64,000 nucleotides of DNA, from the NCBI GenBank assembly GCA_905221605.1, contig CAJNDS010000614.1, forward strand, positions 39,456 to 103,455, given 5' to 3'. A program made the position numbers and the translations under genes. Positions within the stretch are counted from its first letter, which is position 1. Every line of letters starts with the position of its first letter. The notes below the pieces were generated by a model, which was not told where the DNA came from, did not search any database, and worked only from the letters and a program-made list of their open reading frames with translations. The stretch is from Symbiodinium natans (Eukaryota; Sar; Dinophyceae; Suessiales; Symbiodiniaceae). Of the stretch, positions 40,101 to 50,126 are shown one piece after another.

Positions 40101-40834
40101 GAGGGCGGGGGGTGCTGTGCCGCTGTGTGCTCAGGGGATCGAAGTTCACGGAGCCCCGAGCCTTCAGGCGTCAACTTTCCTTGAGGTTGCAGGTTTCGGG
40201 TTTTGGCTCTTTAGGGCTTAGGGTTTGAGGTTTCCGGCTCAGGGACCGCGGATGAGGCCAGAGGTTTTGGCACATTTGTCGGGTTGCTGTTGAGGAACGC
40301 ACGATAAGTTTCCAAGCAGAATTGTACTCGTTTGCGCTACGCTGACATATTGATGAAGGGATATCTCGCTTCTGGGGCTACTGGAGAAACACAAATGGGA
40401 ACCACAGTTTAGACGATCCCCCCCCACCCCACCCGAAACTCTTTTGCTAGATATCCATAGTAGATGGTCTCTTGAGATAACAGTAACCCTCTTCTCAGAA
40501 TAGGGAAACCATACTTTAGTATGTGCCCATACTCTGGTAACACCCCAAACCCTGACCCTGAACGCAACATCCCAAGCCCTTTGATATGGCAGCTTCGGGT
40601 GGGTTCGTCGACAGTAACCCTAACACCAAACCCTAAGCCCTACTTGACTTGAAACGATGGCCTATGCACAGTCTGGCACAACTGCCAGGACATGAGGGTG
40701 CGGTTGAACTTGGCCCTAAGTTTGCAGGCTATTCAGTAGAACCCCCTTGAAAAATGGTATGTTTTGCTAGTCCTGGGGTGATTATACAAACAGCGAAGCA
40801 CAACTCAGGATGCAGTCAAGCGGAAGCCGCTCGC

Positions 40835-41011
40835 CTCGTTGAAGTACACGTTGATCCTTGCAAGGTCTTTCAAGTCCTACCTCTTTTGGACCTAAAACCC
40901 TAAACCCGCTTCAAACGGCATCTGGATAAAAAAAAAACCCACTCCAACCCCCGACAGTTGGTGCAACAGAAGGTCCTTCCAAGCTGGAGATCAGGATCCC
41001 GCGATGGGTGC
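40835..41011 (-). pseudogene. Beta-tubulin remnant (exons 5 and 4)
   Basis: 40835-40856 equals exon 5 (INVYFNE) with its GC donor and AG acceptor. 40976-41011 aligns with exon 4 but lacks one base and has several substitutions, breaking the frame. Intron 4 and the flank beyond exon 4 (to about 41130) resemble copy 2 (TCCTACCTCTTTTGGACC; ACCACCAACG...CTGCACCAAG). I see no other exon nearby, so this is a broken third unit of the tandem array. Confidence 0.85.
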
Positions 41012-41307
41012 CTGTGGCCACAAGGCCGTCGACTCACACTTGCATAAAGAGCACGTTGGACCACCAACGCCTACACACCTGCACCAAGTCCTTGCCCAAC
41101 AACCTTGAACCCAAAGCTGCAACAAAGGCTTGAAGAGGCTTGCCCTGTTTGCGTACCCGCAAATCTAAGGTTCCATGCTTCATGGCCTTCTGCTACACTG
41201 GTGAGCCTTTTTGCCAAGCACTTACGAGTTACAAGTTGCAAGTGTTGCATGGCGTTGCCGATGTTTAGCGATGTCGTGCGAAGACTTGTCAGCGCGAGCT
41301 TGGCTGT

Positions 41308-43296
41308 CTACGGATGGGAACTCATGCCCGAGACCATCCCTGGGGCCTGCGTGGTCACCCCAAGCCCAGGGGGCAACAATGGGCCTGGCGCAGGGCAGCT
41401 GCTGCCCTGCACTCCTTGCAGCCCCTGCGCGGGGGCGAAGGTGCCGTAGGGAGGAGGCGCGCTAGCAGATGTGGGAGCTTCCACATCTCTTAGCCTGCGC
41501 TTCTGATCTCTGGCCTCCTGCTGCTCTTCGATGTCCATGACCACCAACATCCCTGTGCTCAGGTGCAACACCAACAGAATCAGCCACACAACATGAGCCC
41601 TGAACATCCTGACTTGGAAAACCATGGAAGTGAAGAGACCCACGTCCCACGCGCTGGCTCGGCACAACAACGCGAGCAGGAGGCCGCTGAGGAGCAGCGA
41701 TCGGAGAAGAATCTGCCAGCGGACGGGCTGGCACAGCCGTCGGACCTCAGGATCCTCCACGGCCCCAAGAAGCTGCAGAGGTCCTCCGACAGCCGCATTC
41801 CACCGAGACACCAGCGGGAACTCGCTTGACACAGAGCTGGCCCTGAGCAGATGTGTTGACAAGCTGTAGACGATGAGTGCTGAAACCAGGAACTGCACCA
41901 AGCTCCAGGGACCGACCCTGAGCGCTTCTGCAGCCTGGTCGACGAGCTTCGGAGCTTGCTCTATGACTGTTGGCCACGTGTGTTGGCTGTAAAGGTCTTT
42001 TCCTTGTGCCTCGGACACGGAAGAAAAACTCTTTAAAACTTCGCTGGTTGCATCCATCAACGTGTGCGCTGCGTGCTTCGTCCCTCGGCCTATGTGGATG
42101 ATGACGCTTGCATTGAGAATCAATATTGCGGTGATCTCAAGAATGAGAATGTCCAGGCTACAGTGGAGCAAAAGATGCAGTCTGCGAAAAGGCTTCAGGC
42201 GCCGGCGGGTCCAGACCATGGTGGCCAGTGGCTGTACTGACGTTAGCAAGGAGGCTAGGCCAACCAGAAATTGCAGCTGCCATTGCCTCCGAGCTATGAT
42301 TAGCACGCCTGCAATACTGTGGCTGCCAATGTAAGTTTTCTTGGCCACGAGACTGGCGAAAAGCGGATAGGGGAGGACACTTGCCCCTGCTTTTAACAGC
42401 ACATTGTTCGCTGACCTACTGGCCAAGCGTCGAATTTCCCTCTCCATGTTCTTGTTTTCCATCATCAGCGGCACCACCTGCGAAGTGAAGAAGCGGTTGA
42501 CTTCGCGGATTGGGCCGGCTGGCATCGGGCCCTGGCTGACGCAGGTTTCATAACCGCATCTGCTGTTACCCTGCGCTGCCTGCAGCAACCACGTAGACTG
42601 CTCACAATGCGCTGCGCTCCAGACCAATTTTTCGGACGTCTGTAAGGCTTCTGTGAAGCCTTCGCCCCAAGCAGGCAGCTCACCTTCTTGCAGTTGGCGG
42701 AGGAGGTCAGTCTGCTTCGGCTTCAACTCCTCGCTCGTCGTGCAATTCAGCCCTTGGCCAAAGGGCAAGTCAAAGCCGCATATTTGCCGGTGATCGGCCA
42801 GCAATTTCACGAGCCGGCTGTCTGACTGCTCTCTGCCCTGAACCAGAACTCGGCTCAGGGATGATGCCGCCTGACAAGATGGCCCTTCCACCAGGTGACG
42901 GCTTGCCAGATAGAATGAGACCATAGACAACGGAATGCCCCGGCCGAGGGCCTGGCGCGTCTTGAGGCGGCTCCAGGCCTCGGGGGCCTTGCCAGCGCAG
43001 AGCTCCCGACCGTGCCTTCGGATCAGGACGAACATGTCCGCGTCCCAGATCGCGGCCCTGGCCAAGGCTGGATCCTTCTTCTGCTCCTCCAAGTACCCGC
43101 TGAGGTTGGTCATGAGGAGTCCGAGAAGCAGGACCACCACCGGGAAGACATAAAGAACATCGAGGCGATGGCCGCCCAATGGACCCAAGACCATCCGGTA
43201 GGAATTGAAGAGCAAGCTCATCCATGAGGCGACCCAGGAGCCCATGAACACTGCTACTTGCAGAGTGGGGAGAATTTTCACTCCCTCCTCCGGCAT
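41308..43296 (-). CDS. Multi-pass membrane protein, family unknown, intronless
   Basis: One open frame of 662 codons, the longest in the window. Seven hydrophobic segments at about residues 9-31, 45-68, 340-361, 373-402, 462-484, 527-548 and 565-588. A large loop of about 270 residues between segments 2 and 3 has cysteines near 100, 141, 173, 185, 231, 247 and 252, suggesting a disulfide-bearing lumenal or external domain. The tail (about 590-662) is rich in P, A and G and holds a PPPYGTF sequence, a possible PPxY ligand for WW domains. I do not recognise the family. The start codon is the first methionine of the frame and lies just before the first hydrophobic segment. Lack of introns, beside intron-dense genes, fits a retroposed copy, but I saw no spliced-leader relic upstream. 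G/C-ending codons and the length argue for a real gene. Confidence 0.75.
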   Translation of the reverse strand: MPEEGVKILPTLQVAVFMGSWVASWMSLLFNSYRMVLGPLGGHRLDVLYVFPVVVLLLGLLMTNLSGYLEEQKKDPALARAAIWDADMFVLIRRHGRELCAGKAPEAWSRLKTRQALGRGIPLSMVSFYLASRHLVEGPSCQAASSLSRVLVQGREQSDSRLVKLLADHRQICGFDLPFGQGLNCTTSEELKPKQTDLLRQLQEGELPAWGEGFTEALQTSEKLVWSAAHCEQSTWLLQAAQGNSRCGYETCVSQGPMPAGPIREVNRFFTSQVVPLMMENKNMEREIRRLASRSANNVLLKAGASVLPYPLFASLVAKKTYIGSHSIAGVLIIARRQWQLQFLVGLASLLTSVQPLATMVWTRRRLKPFRRLHLLLHCSLDILILEITAILILNASVIIHIGRGTKHAAHTLMDATSEVLKSFSSVSEAQGKDLYSQHTWPTVIEQAPKLVDQAAEALRVGPWSLVQFLVSALIVYSLSTHLLRASSVSSEFPLVSRWNAAVGGPLQLLGAVEDPEVRRLCQPVRWQILLRSLLLSGLLLALLCRASAWDVGLFTSMVFQVRMFRAHVVWLILLVLHLSTGMLVVMDIEEQQEARDQKRRLRDVEAPTSASAPPPYGTFAPAQGLQGVQGSSCPAPGPLLPPGLGVTTQAPGMVSGMSSHP

Positions 43297-43507
43297 GACG
43301 TCGAGATTATGGAGTTGCTTGCGGTCGGAAAAAGAACTTCCGGCTAGGGGCTAGGGCGTAGAGCCAGAGCCGCAACAGGCAACTTGTTCACGCTTCCATC
43401 TGAGAATCGCTGGCACTAGAACTGTGACTTCAAGCTGCAGGCTAGGGAAACGGCGTCTTCACACGGCAATCGTCTTGAATAATGAAGCGAGCGCAGTATA
43501 CGTTAGA

Positions 43508-43683
43508 GTGTACTGTAGTACTGTAGTACTGTAGTACTGTAGTACTGTAGTACTGTAGTACTGTAGTACTGTAGTACTGTAGTACTGTAGTACTGTAGTA
43601 CTGTAGTACTGTAGTACTGTAGTACTGTAGTACTGTAGTACTGTAGTACTGTAGTACTGTAGTACTGTAGTACTGTAGTAGTA
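43508..43683. repeat. (ACTGTAGT)n satellite
   Basis: About 22 uninterrupted 8-bp units. Each unit contains GTAC-centred palindromic words, so the array can fold on itself. ORFs with repeated YYSTTVLQ are its translation. It lies upstream of the membrane-protein gene. Confidence 0.95.
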
Positions 43684-43978
43684 CACCCTGTAGTGTGTGG
43701 CCTCACAGCCGGTAGCATCCCATGAGCGGGAATTGACAAAAACGCCATGCCAGCCTTGCCACTGAAAGCCCTAAAGTGCACGATATCGCGCACTATTCAT
43801 TCTACTATAGAATGCCCCAGAACGTATACAACCCACAGTAGCAGGCTACTTTGTATACGATGATGTCTCGGCAGACCCCGGGTTGTGCCATTGAGCTGTA
43901 CATCTTCCGTTGGGCGTCGCAGCTGAGGCAAGTCCTTGAGCAAAAGGGTGCCAGCACTTGCGCATGTTCAGGGGTATA

Positions 43979-44125
43979 AGGAGGGACCCCTAAAAGGGAC
44001 CCCTTCATCTTATTCCCCTACATAGCCCCTATTCTTACCTTCTATCGTCCTCAAAAGCCTAAGGAGCCCCTAAATAAACCCCAAAGAACCCCTAAGGTCC
44101 CTTACAAGGGTACCTCCATTAGTCC
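43979..44125 (+). mobile_element. Family B short element
   Basis: Blocks AGGGACCCCTTCATCTTATT, CCCCTACATAGCCCCT, CCTAAGGAGCCCCTAAA and CCCTTACAAGGGTACC. The same order is found at 50651-50790, in reverse at 56459-56575, and weakly at 58970-59046. No coding capacity. Confidence 0.6.
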
Positions 44126-44216
44126 ATATTGAGCTGGTGGAAACGCCATATGCCAGATCTTGGCAGCCTCCATCCCAGACGGAGCCTATAATTTTCTCAC
44201 AAGCTCGGAACTATTT

Positions 44217-44330
44217 GGGGATTGACGAGAACAAGGGACACCGAACATAGTCCCCCCAATAGTAGGATTCCCTTAGACTAAGGACCCCAGTAAGGCACCC
44301 CCTAATATCGAAAACCCCCATTTGACCATC
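44217..44330 (-). mobile_element. Family D short element, reverse orientation
   Basis: On the minus strand it reads GGGGGTTTTCGATATTAGG, GGTGCCTTACTGGGGTCC and TCCTACTATTGGGGGG, ending TCTCGTCAATCCCC, the same block order as 29033-29135. Confidence 0.65.
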
Positions 44331-44339
44331 TTGAATGCT

Positions 44340-44755
44340 TGTGAGGACCCTATGGAGTGAGAACATCCTCCAACACATCGAACCAAAAAGCCACACAACC
44401 TGACATTGCGAATTCGTACGTGCAGACAGCAGCCATAGGCAGCAGCAGACCCGTGACATCTCTGAAGAAACCGAGCACGTAGCAGCCGAGTGTTCCAGGC
44501 CCCGGTTTCAAGTGCCCAAGAGGGGGCCTCCTAGTTCATCCTTAAACATTACTTTAAGCCAATGAGAAATGTAGGAAAGCAGCCAAAGCCTTTCAGCATC
44601 ATCGCCACTTCGGCACGCGGACTTCGAGAGTTAGACTGCAGTATGTAAAACGTGTATAATTGTATCACTGCCAAGTGCTTCTACATGTGCATTCTTGCAG
44701 GCTTGTCAAACCTTTAGAACACAAGCACAAGGCTCCCCCCCCCAAGTGCAGATCA
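44340..44755. other. Unique sequence, no supported gene
   Basis: Nothing recognisable. The segment 44560-44710 (CACTGCCAAGTGCTTC, GCATTCTTGCAGG) resembles 38030-38150 (CACTGCCAAGCGCTTC, GCATTCTTGAAGG), so the segmental duplication probably extends left of the blocks listed. Confidence 0.4.
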
Positions 44756-44761
44756 GGCCCC

Positions 44762-44848
44762 CTACTTGGGTACTTATAACCCCAACTGTAACTAAGTGCT
44801 CTGAGTAGACTTATGAATGGGTTACAAGTACCCATGAACCTCCAAGTG
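44762..44848 (+). mobile_element. Family A short element (internally deleted)
   Basis: Starts CTACTTGGGTACTTATAACC and ends GTTACAAGTACCCATGAACC followed by TCCAAGT. Confidence 0.65.
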
Positions 44849-45703
44849 GCGCAGCTCAGAAGAAGCCCCGACCACGATTTTTTTTGGCGGGCTGCGCTGG
44901 AGCTCTGCGTTTACAAACGTTGCGCAACCTTGGCGCCACAAGCGCGTGCTGATTCCCTCATGAGCGGGGTGCTGGGAACTGCACCTGGGGACCCCGAAAT
45001 CCATAATAAAGCGGGTTTAGGGTTTAGGGTTTAGTGGTAAAAGGTTGAAGGTTTAAGGTTTAGGGCTACTTACCAGTACTGTCCAAGCAGAATGTTGCCG
45101 AAAATACCCATTCTGAGAAAACAAGCCCTTGAACCGAAACGCAAAACCCTAGGTTGTCCCCAAATACAAAGGGCCCTAGCAATCAAAAACCCTAAACCCC
45201 TAGAGCCAAAACCCTAAAACCCAAGAACCTAGAACCCTAGAACCCTGAAACCCTCAACCCTCAGTTGTCCCCAAAGTGAAGGACCCCTTCACCCCACAGG
45301 CTCGGCCTTTGGCCGGTGGCTGGACGGGTGGCTGAGTCGGCTCCGGTTGCAGTCCAAAAGGGTTCCAGGGGTTCGGGGTTCGGGGTTTAGGGTTTAGGGT
45401 TTGGGGTTTAGGGTTTAGGGTTTAGGGTTTAGGGTAGGGTTTGGGGTTCAGGAGGGTTTACTTGGGGGATCGGGAGACTTAGCAAGTAGGCACAAAGTAG
45501 CCTGAAAGGGGGACTCTAGTTGTGGCTATCCTTTAACATCTACTCTCGGGTTTACAGCTTTAGGGTGATCTAAACTGCGCGGTCAGGCAAAATGCACTGA
45601 CTGAGGGTGCCTATTAGAACTACTGTTTGCTTAAGAACCCCCCAAAAAAATAGAAGATAATAATCCCGGTGTTCCCCTTATCAAAAAAGCGAATCTTGGG
45701 CAA

Positions 45704-45714
45704 CCCCCCCCCCG

Positions 45715-45751
<37 letters not shown>
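45704..45751. repeat. Poly-C tract
   Basis: 48 bases of C with a single G. The exact length may be affected by sequencing. Confidence 0.85.
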
Positions 45752-45970
45752 TAGGGGCACCCTTGGCAACCCGAAAGGTGCTGAAGCCTTCAAGGGAATG
45801 CTTGGAAGGAGAAGGCTTTAGGAGTTAGGAGTTAGGATTCTCAGGGTTTGGGGGGTAGCTTTGTGTCTTGGGCATGGACGACACTTATGTGTTCGGGTTC
45901 AAGGGGGGCATTGGCATCTAATCGTGAGTGTATGGCACGAGACGAATCGTAGTCCTGCGCAACTTGACAA

Positions 45971-46088
45971 GCTGGGTTGCCCAGTAACCTGGGATTAAAA
46001 AGGGTGCCCTTTTTTGCTTAAAGGGGTTTAGAAGGGAACCTAAACCTACCAAAAAGGGAATAAGGGTACTACTGGGCATCCTAGTAAG
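45971..46088 (+). mobile_element. Family C element inserted in arm 2
   Basis: GCTGGGTTGCCCAGTAACC at the left, CTACTGGGCATCCTAGTAAGC at the right as imperfect inverted ends, and AAAAAGGGTGCCCTTTTTTG inside. Arm 1 at 39400-39420 goes straight from GCGCAACTTGA to GCAAAGGCAGAG, an empty site. Confidence 0.8.
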
Positions 46089-46195
46089 CAAAGGCAGAGT
46101 CTACGTCATCGGAGCGGCTACGGAAAAGCCCGCCAACACATCGCTGCATCGCGCCGTGGTTTCTGCGCTTAGCTGCGGGCGGCACAGTGCCCCCT

Positions 46196-46428
46196 CGTTT
46201 AGGGTTTAGGGTTTAGGGTTTAGGGTTTAGGGTTTAGGGTTTAGGGTTTAGGGTTTAGGGTTTAGGGTTTAGGGTTTAGGGTTTAGGGTTTAGGGTTTAA
46301 GGTTTAGGGTTTAGGGTTTAGGGTTTAGGGTTTAGGGTTTAGGGTTTAGGGTTTAGGGTTTAGGGTTTAGGGTTTAGGGTTTAGGGTTTAGGGTTTAGGG
46401 TTTAGGGTTTAGGATTTAGGGTTTAGGG
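46196..46428. repeat. TTTAGGG array, about 33 units
   Basis: One of the longest pure arrays in the window. Arm 1 has no array at the matching place (about 39525), so it is specific to arm 2. Confidence 0.95.
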
Positions 46429-46890
46429 GCCAGGACTTGCATCGTTTTGGTCGGGGGTGCGCCCTGTTTAGAGATAATTCTTGGGGGGCTTCTCCCCTAA
46501 ACCCTCAATCCTGAACCTTTTCAGTCCTAACCCCTGAATCCTAGACCCTGACCGTAAGCCCTTGAGGACTTTTGTCGGTCTGTTTTGCGTTGTGCGCCAA
46601 AAGAACAGGTGGGGGGGGGGGACATTGCCGTGCCGCCGTATGCTCAGGGGATCGAAATTCACGGAGCCCCGAGCCTTCAGGCTTCAACTTTCCAGGAGGG
46701 TGCTGGATTAGGGTTTAGGGTCTGGGGTTTTGGGTTTCGGGTTTAGGCTATAGGGTTTCGGGTTTGGGGTTTAGGGTTCACGGCTTAGGGGTTTGTGGGC
46801 TTAGGCTTGAGGTTTCGGGCTCAGGGATGGTGGATGAGGCCACAGGCGCTGCTGCTAAGAAACGCACGATAAGTTACCAACCATACTTGT

Positions 46891-46986
46891 ACTTGGAGGT
46901 TCATCGTACTTATTAACCAATTAATTATAACTGTACTTATAACCCACTTATAAGCCGCTTAAGTGCCCTAATATGGTTATAAGTAC
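46891..46986 (+). mobile_element. Family A element inserted in arm 2
   Basis: ACTTGGAGGTTCATCGTACT, AACTGTACTTATAACCCAC and CCTAATATGGTTATAAGTAC. Arm 1 (about 40318-40345) lacks it and reads from TTGTACT directly into the GC-rich flank before CTGACATATTG. Confidence 0.8.
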
Positions 46987-47499
46987 AGGTGCACTACGGT
47001 GACATATTGATACGCAGGGTATCTCCCTTCCAGGGCTCCTATCATACTACAGAGCCAGATATTCAAGAAACCCACATGAGAACCATAGTGTAGAGGATCC
47101 ACACCCCAACCCCCAACCCCCCCCCCCCCCACCCCATACTCTCTTGCGCTAGATATCCATAGTAGATGGTCTCTTGATATAACAGCAACCCTCTTTCTCA
47201 CAGGCAGGAATAAGGGGAAACCTTACTTTAGTACGTGCCCATACTATGGTAACGCCCTACATCCTGAACATCCTAAGCCCTTTGATATGGCAGCTTAGGG
47301 TGAGTTCGTTAGCGTAACCCTACCCACAAACCCTAAGCCCTACTTGACTCTTTAATGTTATGAATGGGACCAGGCGCGTTTCTGCCTGGGCTCCTATGCA
47401 CAGTCTGGCACAACTGCCAGGACATGAGGGTGTGTTTCAAATTGGCCCCAAGCTTGTGGTCTATTTACAAGAACCCTGATGAAAATGGTATGCTTTACT

Positions 47500-47890
47500 A
47501 TTGAAACTACAGCATGTCAAGGTGTGGATGGCGCTTGTGGGCGTAACGCTTTTGCGCCAGCCTTCAGATCTCTTGGGAGCAAGGCTACTGTAGGGGTCGG
47601 AATAAACGCTTGATAGGTTCCCCTTTGAGGGTCCGAGCCACGAGGGATTTCAAGGGTCCAGGGCTTAGAGGTTTAAGTGGTCAGAATTTGGTGCAGGGCT
47701 TGAAGCTTTTGGTCGCGAGACACACCCACACGCACGCACGCGGATGGCCAAGAAACCACGTGGAAGCACTTTGCCCCCCTTCATAGTACGAAAGGTGCTT
47801 TATCTAGCATGGTGTTGGCCGTTTAGAAAAGTCAAGAAACCTTCTGCCAGGTAAACGGCCTAGACCAAAACCTCACAGCCTCAACCCATA
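47500..47890. other. Unique sequence, no supported gene
   Basis: A CACACCCACACGCACGCACG microsatellite-like stretch lies near 47720. Otherwise nothing recognised. Confidence 0.4.
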
Positions 47891-47895
47891 AACCT

Positions 47896-47987
47896 TACTT
47901 GAAGGTTCATGGATATTTTATATAAGGTTAGGACCTGGATGAGGCCACGTATAACCCTACTTATAATTATCAATGAACCTTCAAGTA
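47896..47987 (+). mobile_element. Family A short element
   Basis: TACTTGAAGGTTCATGG at the left and CAATGAACCTTCAAGTA at the right are inverted repeats around about 60 bp. Confidence 0.75.
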
Positions 47988-48119
47988 AACCCTAAACCCC
48001 CTCCTAATCCCCTAAGGCCCTAAGGGCCCTAACCCATGGTCCAGGCGCCATGGATCTTCTTGAACTTCAAGGCTTTGGGGCTTGTTATTCTCGCGGCTGG
48101 TGTGAAACCAATATGGGGC

Positions 48120-48460
48120 GTAGGGGTTCAGGGTTTCAGGGTTTCAGGGTTACCCTAAACCCTAAACCCTAAACTTGTAGGGCTCAGGGTTTGGGGTGTA
48201 GGGTTTTCGGGTTTCAGGGTCTCGAGTCCAGGGCGCAGGCTTGTAGGGCCTAGGGCTTTGTGCTTGAGGCGGAAGGGTTTGAGGCATGAGGGCCCATGCA
48301 ATTGGGGTATTTTGTGCCTCTAGCAGGCGACAAGGGGATGAGGCATTGGGGTCCATCCAGGCCTCCTGCACCCCTAAGCCCTAAACCCTAAACCCTGAAC
48401 CCTGAACCCTGAACCCTGAACCCTAAACCCTAAACCCTAAACTACGGCGTCTCTGGTTTC
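48120..48460. repeat. Mixed TTTCAGGG/CCCTAAA/CCCTGAA patches
   Basis: Short telomere-like blocks in both orientations around a unique segment of about 180 bp (48180-48370). Confidence 0.8.
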
Positions 48461-48529
48461 TGCGCCCCCGCTGAACCGATTCAAGGCTCCCCCTGCGTCT
48501 CAGAAGAAGTGAAAACTGCAAACCCTCAA

Positions 48530-48880
48530 CCGGAAACCCTTATAAACCCTTTCATAAACCCTTATAGACCCTTATAAACCCTTTCATAAACCCTTTAATA
48601 AGCCCTTTAATAAACCCTTTAATAAACCCTTTAATCAACCCTTTAGTAACCCTTTAATAAACCCTTTAATCAGCCCTTTAATAAACCCTTTAATCAACCC
48701 TTTAATAAACCCTTTAATAAACCCTTTAATAAACCCTTAAAAGCCCTCATAAACCCTTATAAACCCTTATAAGCCCTCATAAACCCTCAAAAACCCTCAA
48801 CCTTGAACCCTTATAAACCCTCATAAACCCTTATAAGCCCTTATAACCCTCATCCTCATAAACCCTTATAAGCCCTAAAC
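48530..48880. repeat. CCCTTTAATAAA / CCCTTATAAA variant repeat
   Basis: About 35 units of 10-12 bp, built on CCCTT plus an AT-rich tail (TAATAAA, TATAAA, CATAAA). A distinct relative of the telomeric repeat with a lengthened A/T part. Confidence 0.9.
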
Positions 48881-49378
48881 CCCTAAACCGTAAAACCCTA
48901 AACCCAAACCCTGTTTATTCCCTGCACCCTAATGATTGGGTACGGTTTAGGGTTTGGGCTTAGGGTCTGCTCTAACCCTTGCGAGTTCCTTCATCAGGAA
49001 TTCGGGTACTGTATGGGGTGCCTAGCTTTCCAAACCCTAAGCCCTAAATCCCTAAAGTGCCCTAAAACCCTAAAACCCTAAACCCTAAACCCTAAACCCT
49101 AAACCCTGAACCCTGAGATCCGCCCACAAGACGAGGAGGAGCCATCCAAGGCCCAAAGACTCAGGGCTCGCGGGTGGAGGGTTTTAGAGTTTAGGGTAAA
49201 CTTTGACCCTAAACCCTAAACCCGAAACCCTAAACGCTAAACCCTAAATCCGAGGGGTTCTGGAGCTTTCGGCGAGGGATTTAGGGGTTGGGGGGGATTG
49301 GGGGGTTACAGGGGTTTACAGGGGTTTATAGGGGTTTATAGGGGTTTAGGCAGTAGGGGTTTAGGGTTTAGGGTTTAG

Positions 49379-49592
49379 GGTTTGGGGTTTGGGGTTTGGG
49401 GGTTTGGGGGTTTGGGGGTTTGGGGGTTTGGGGTTTGGGGGTTTGGGGGTTTGGGGGTTTGGGGGTTTGGGGGTTTGGGGGTTTGGGGGTTTGGGGGTTT
49501 GGGGGTTTGGGGGTTTGGGGGTTTGGGGGTTTGGGGGTTTGGGGGTTTGGGGGTTTGGGGGTTTGGGGGTTTGGGGGTTTGGGGGTTTGGGG
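49379..49592. repeat. TTTGGGGG array, about 26 units
   Basis: Nearly perfect 8-bp units, preceded by TTTATAGGGG and TTTAGGG units. Strong G-quadruplex potential on the plus strand. The WGFGGLGV-type ORFs are translations of the repeat. Confidence 0.95.
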
Positions 49593-49737
49593 GCTTAGGA
49601 TTCCACCACAGGGCATCCTTCTCCCAATAGACCCTCATGGAATATGCCTTGCTTCGCAGGTTCCATACACTTTTTTTGGTTTCAGGCACATTCCAGCCCT
49701 AAGCCCGAAGCCCCTAGACACCGAAACAACTAAACCC

Positions 49738-49840
49738 CTAAACCCCTAAACCCTAAACCCTAAACCCTAAACCCTAAACCCTAAACCCTAAACCCTAAAC
49801 CCTAAACCCTAAACCCTAAACCCTAAACCCTAAACCCTAG
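49738..49840. repeat. CCCTAAA array
   Basis: About 14 units ending in a G-run, in the opposite orientation to the array at 49379. Confidence 0.95.
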
Positions 49841-50126
49841 GAGGGGGGGGGGTTGAGTTTAGGGCCCTTCTGCGGTAACTTCATAGGAACCTTGGCATGA
49901 AACCCTGGCAATCTCTGGACCCCGCAAGAGGTTGAAAAAAAAGGCGCGCAATCCATCTCTGCTTTGACGTTTCCTGGTGTGGGGGTTTAGGGCTTAAGGT
50001 TTAGGGTTTAGGGTTCAGGGTCGTTCTAAGTAGGGTTCTCAGTATACAGGAACAACCTATATTCCGACCCTAGGAAGGCTTAGGGTTTTGGGTTTAGGCT
50101 TTAGGGTTTAGGGTTTAGGGCTACTG

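Larger units (their letters stand above)
38296..40760 (+). repeat. Segmental duplication, arm 1
   Basis: Matches 44861-47490 in the same orientation and order: the AAGCCCCGACCAC block; the GGCTCGGCCTTTGGCCGGTG block (39010 / 45300); the GGCAGAGTCTACxTCATCGG block (39423 / 46093); the CACGGAGCCCCGAGCCTTCA block (40148 / 46660); the AACGCACGATAAGTT block (40296 / 46861); and the GGCACAACTGCCAGGACATG block (40674 / 47408). Telomeric arrays between the blocks differ in length and sequence. This arm lacks the element insertions of arm 2. The 38315-38410 block has an open plus-strand reading (AALELCVYQRCAALAPEARA), but differences between arms are mostly amino-acid changing, so coding is not supported. 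Confidence 0.85.
44861..47490 (+). repeat. Segmental duplication, arm 2
   Basis: Direct copy of 38296-40760 (blocks listed there). Relative to arm 1 it has gained a poly-C tract, a family C element (45971-46088), a family A element (46891-46986) and a 230-bp TTTAGGG array. Similarity ends near 47490, beyond the AAAATGGTATG word shared with about 40754-40764. The beta-tubulin relic beside arm 1 is not present beside arm 2. Confidence 0.85.

Noticed and set aside
49368-49749. Gly/Trp/Phe- and Pro/Gln/Thr-repeat ORFs on both strands (also at 53553-54087)
   Set aside because: All frames of the TTTGGGGG and TTTTGGGG arrays stay open by period; this is not coding evidence.
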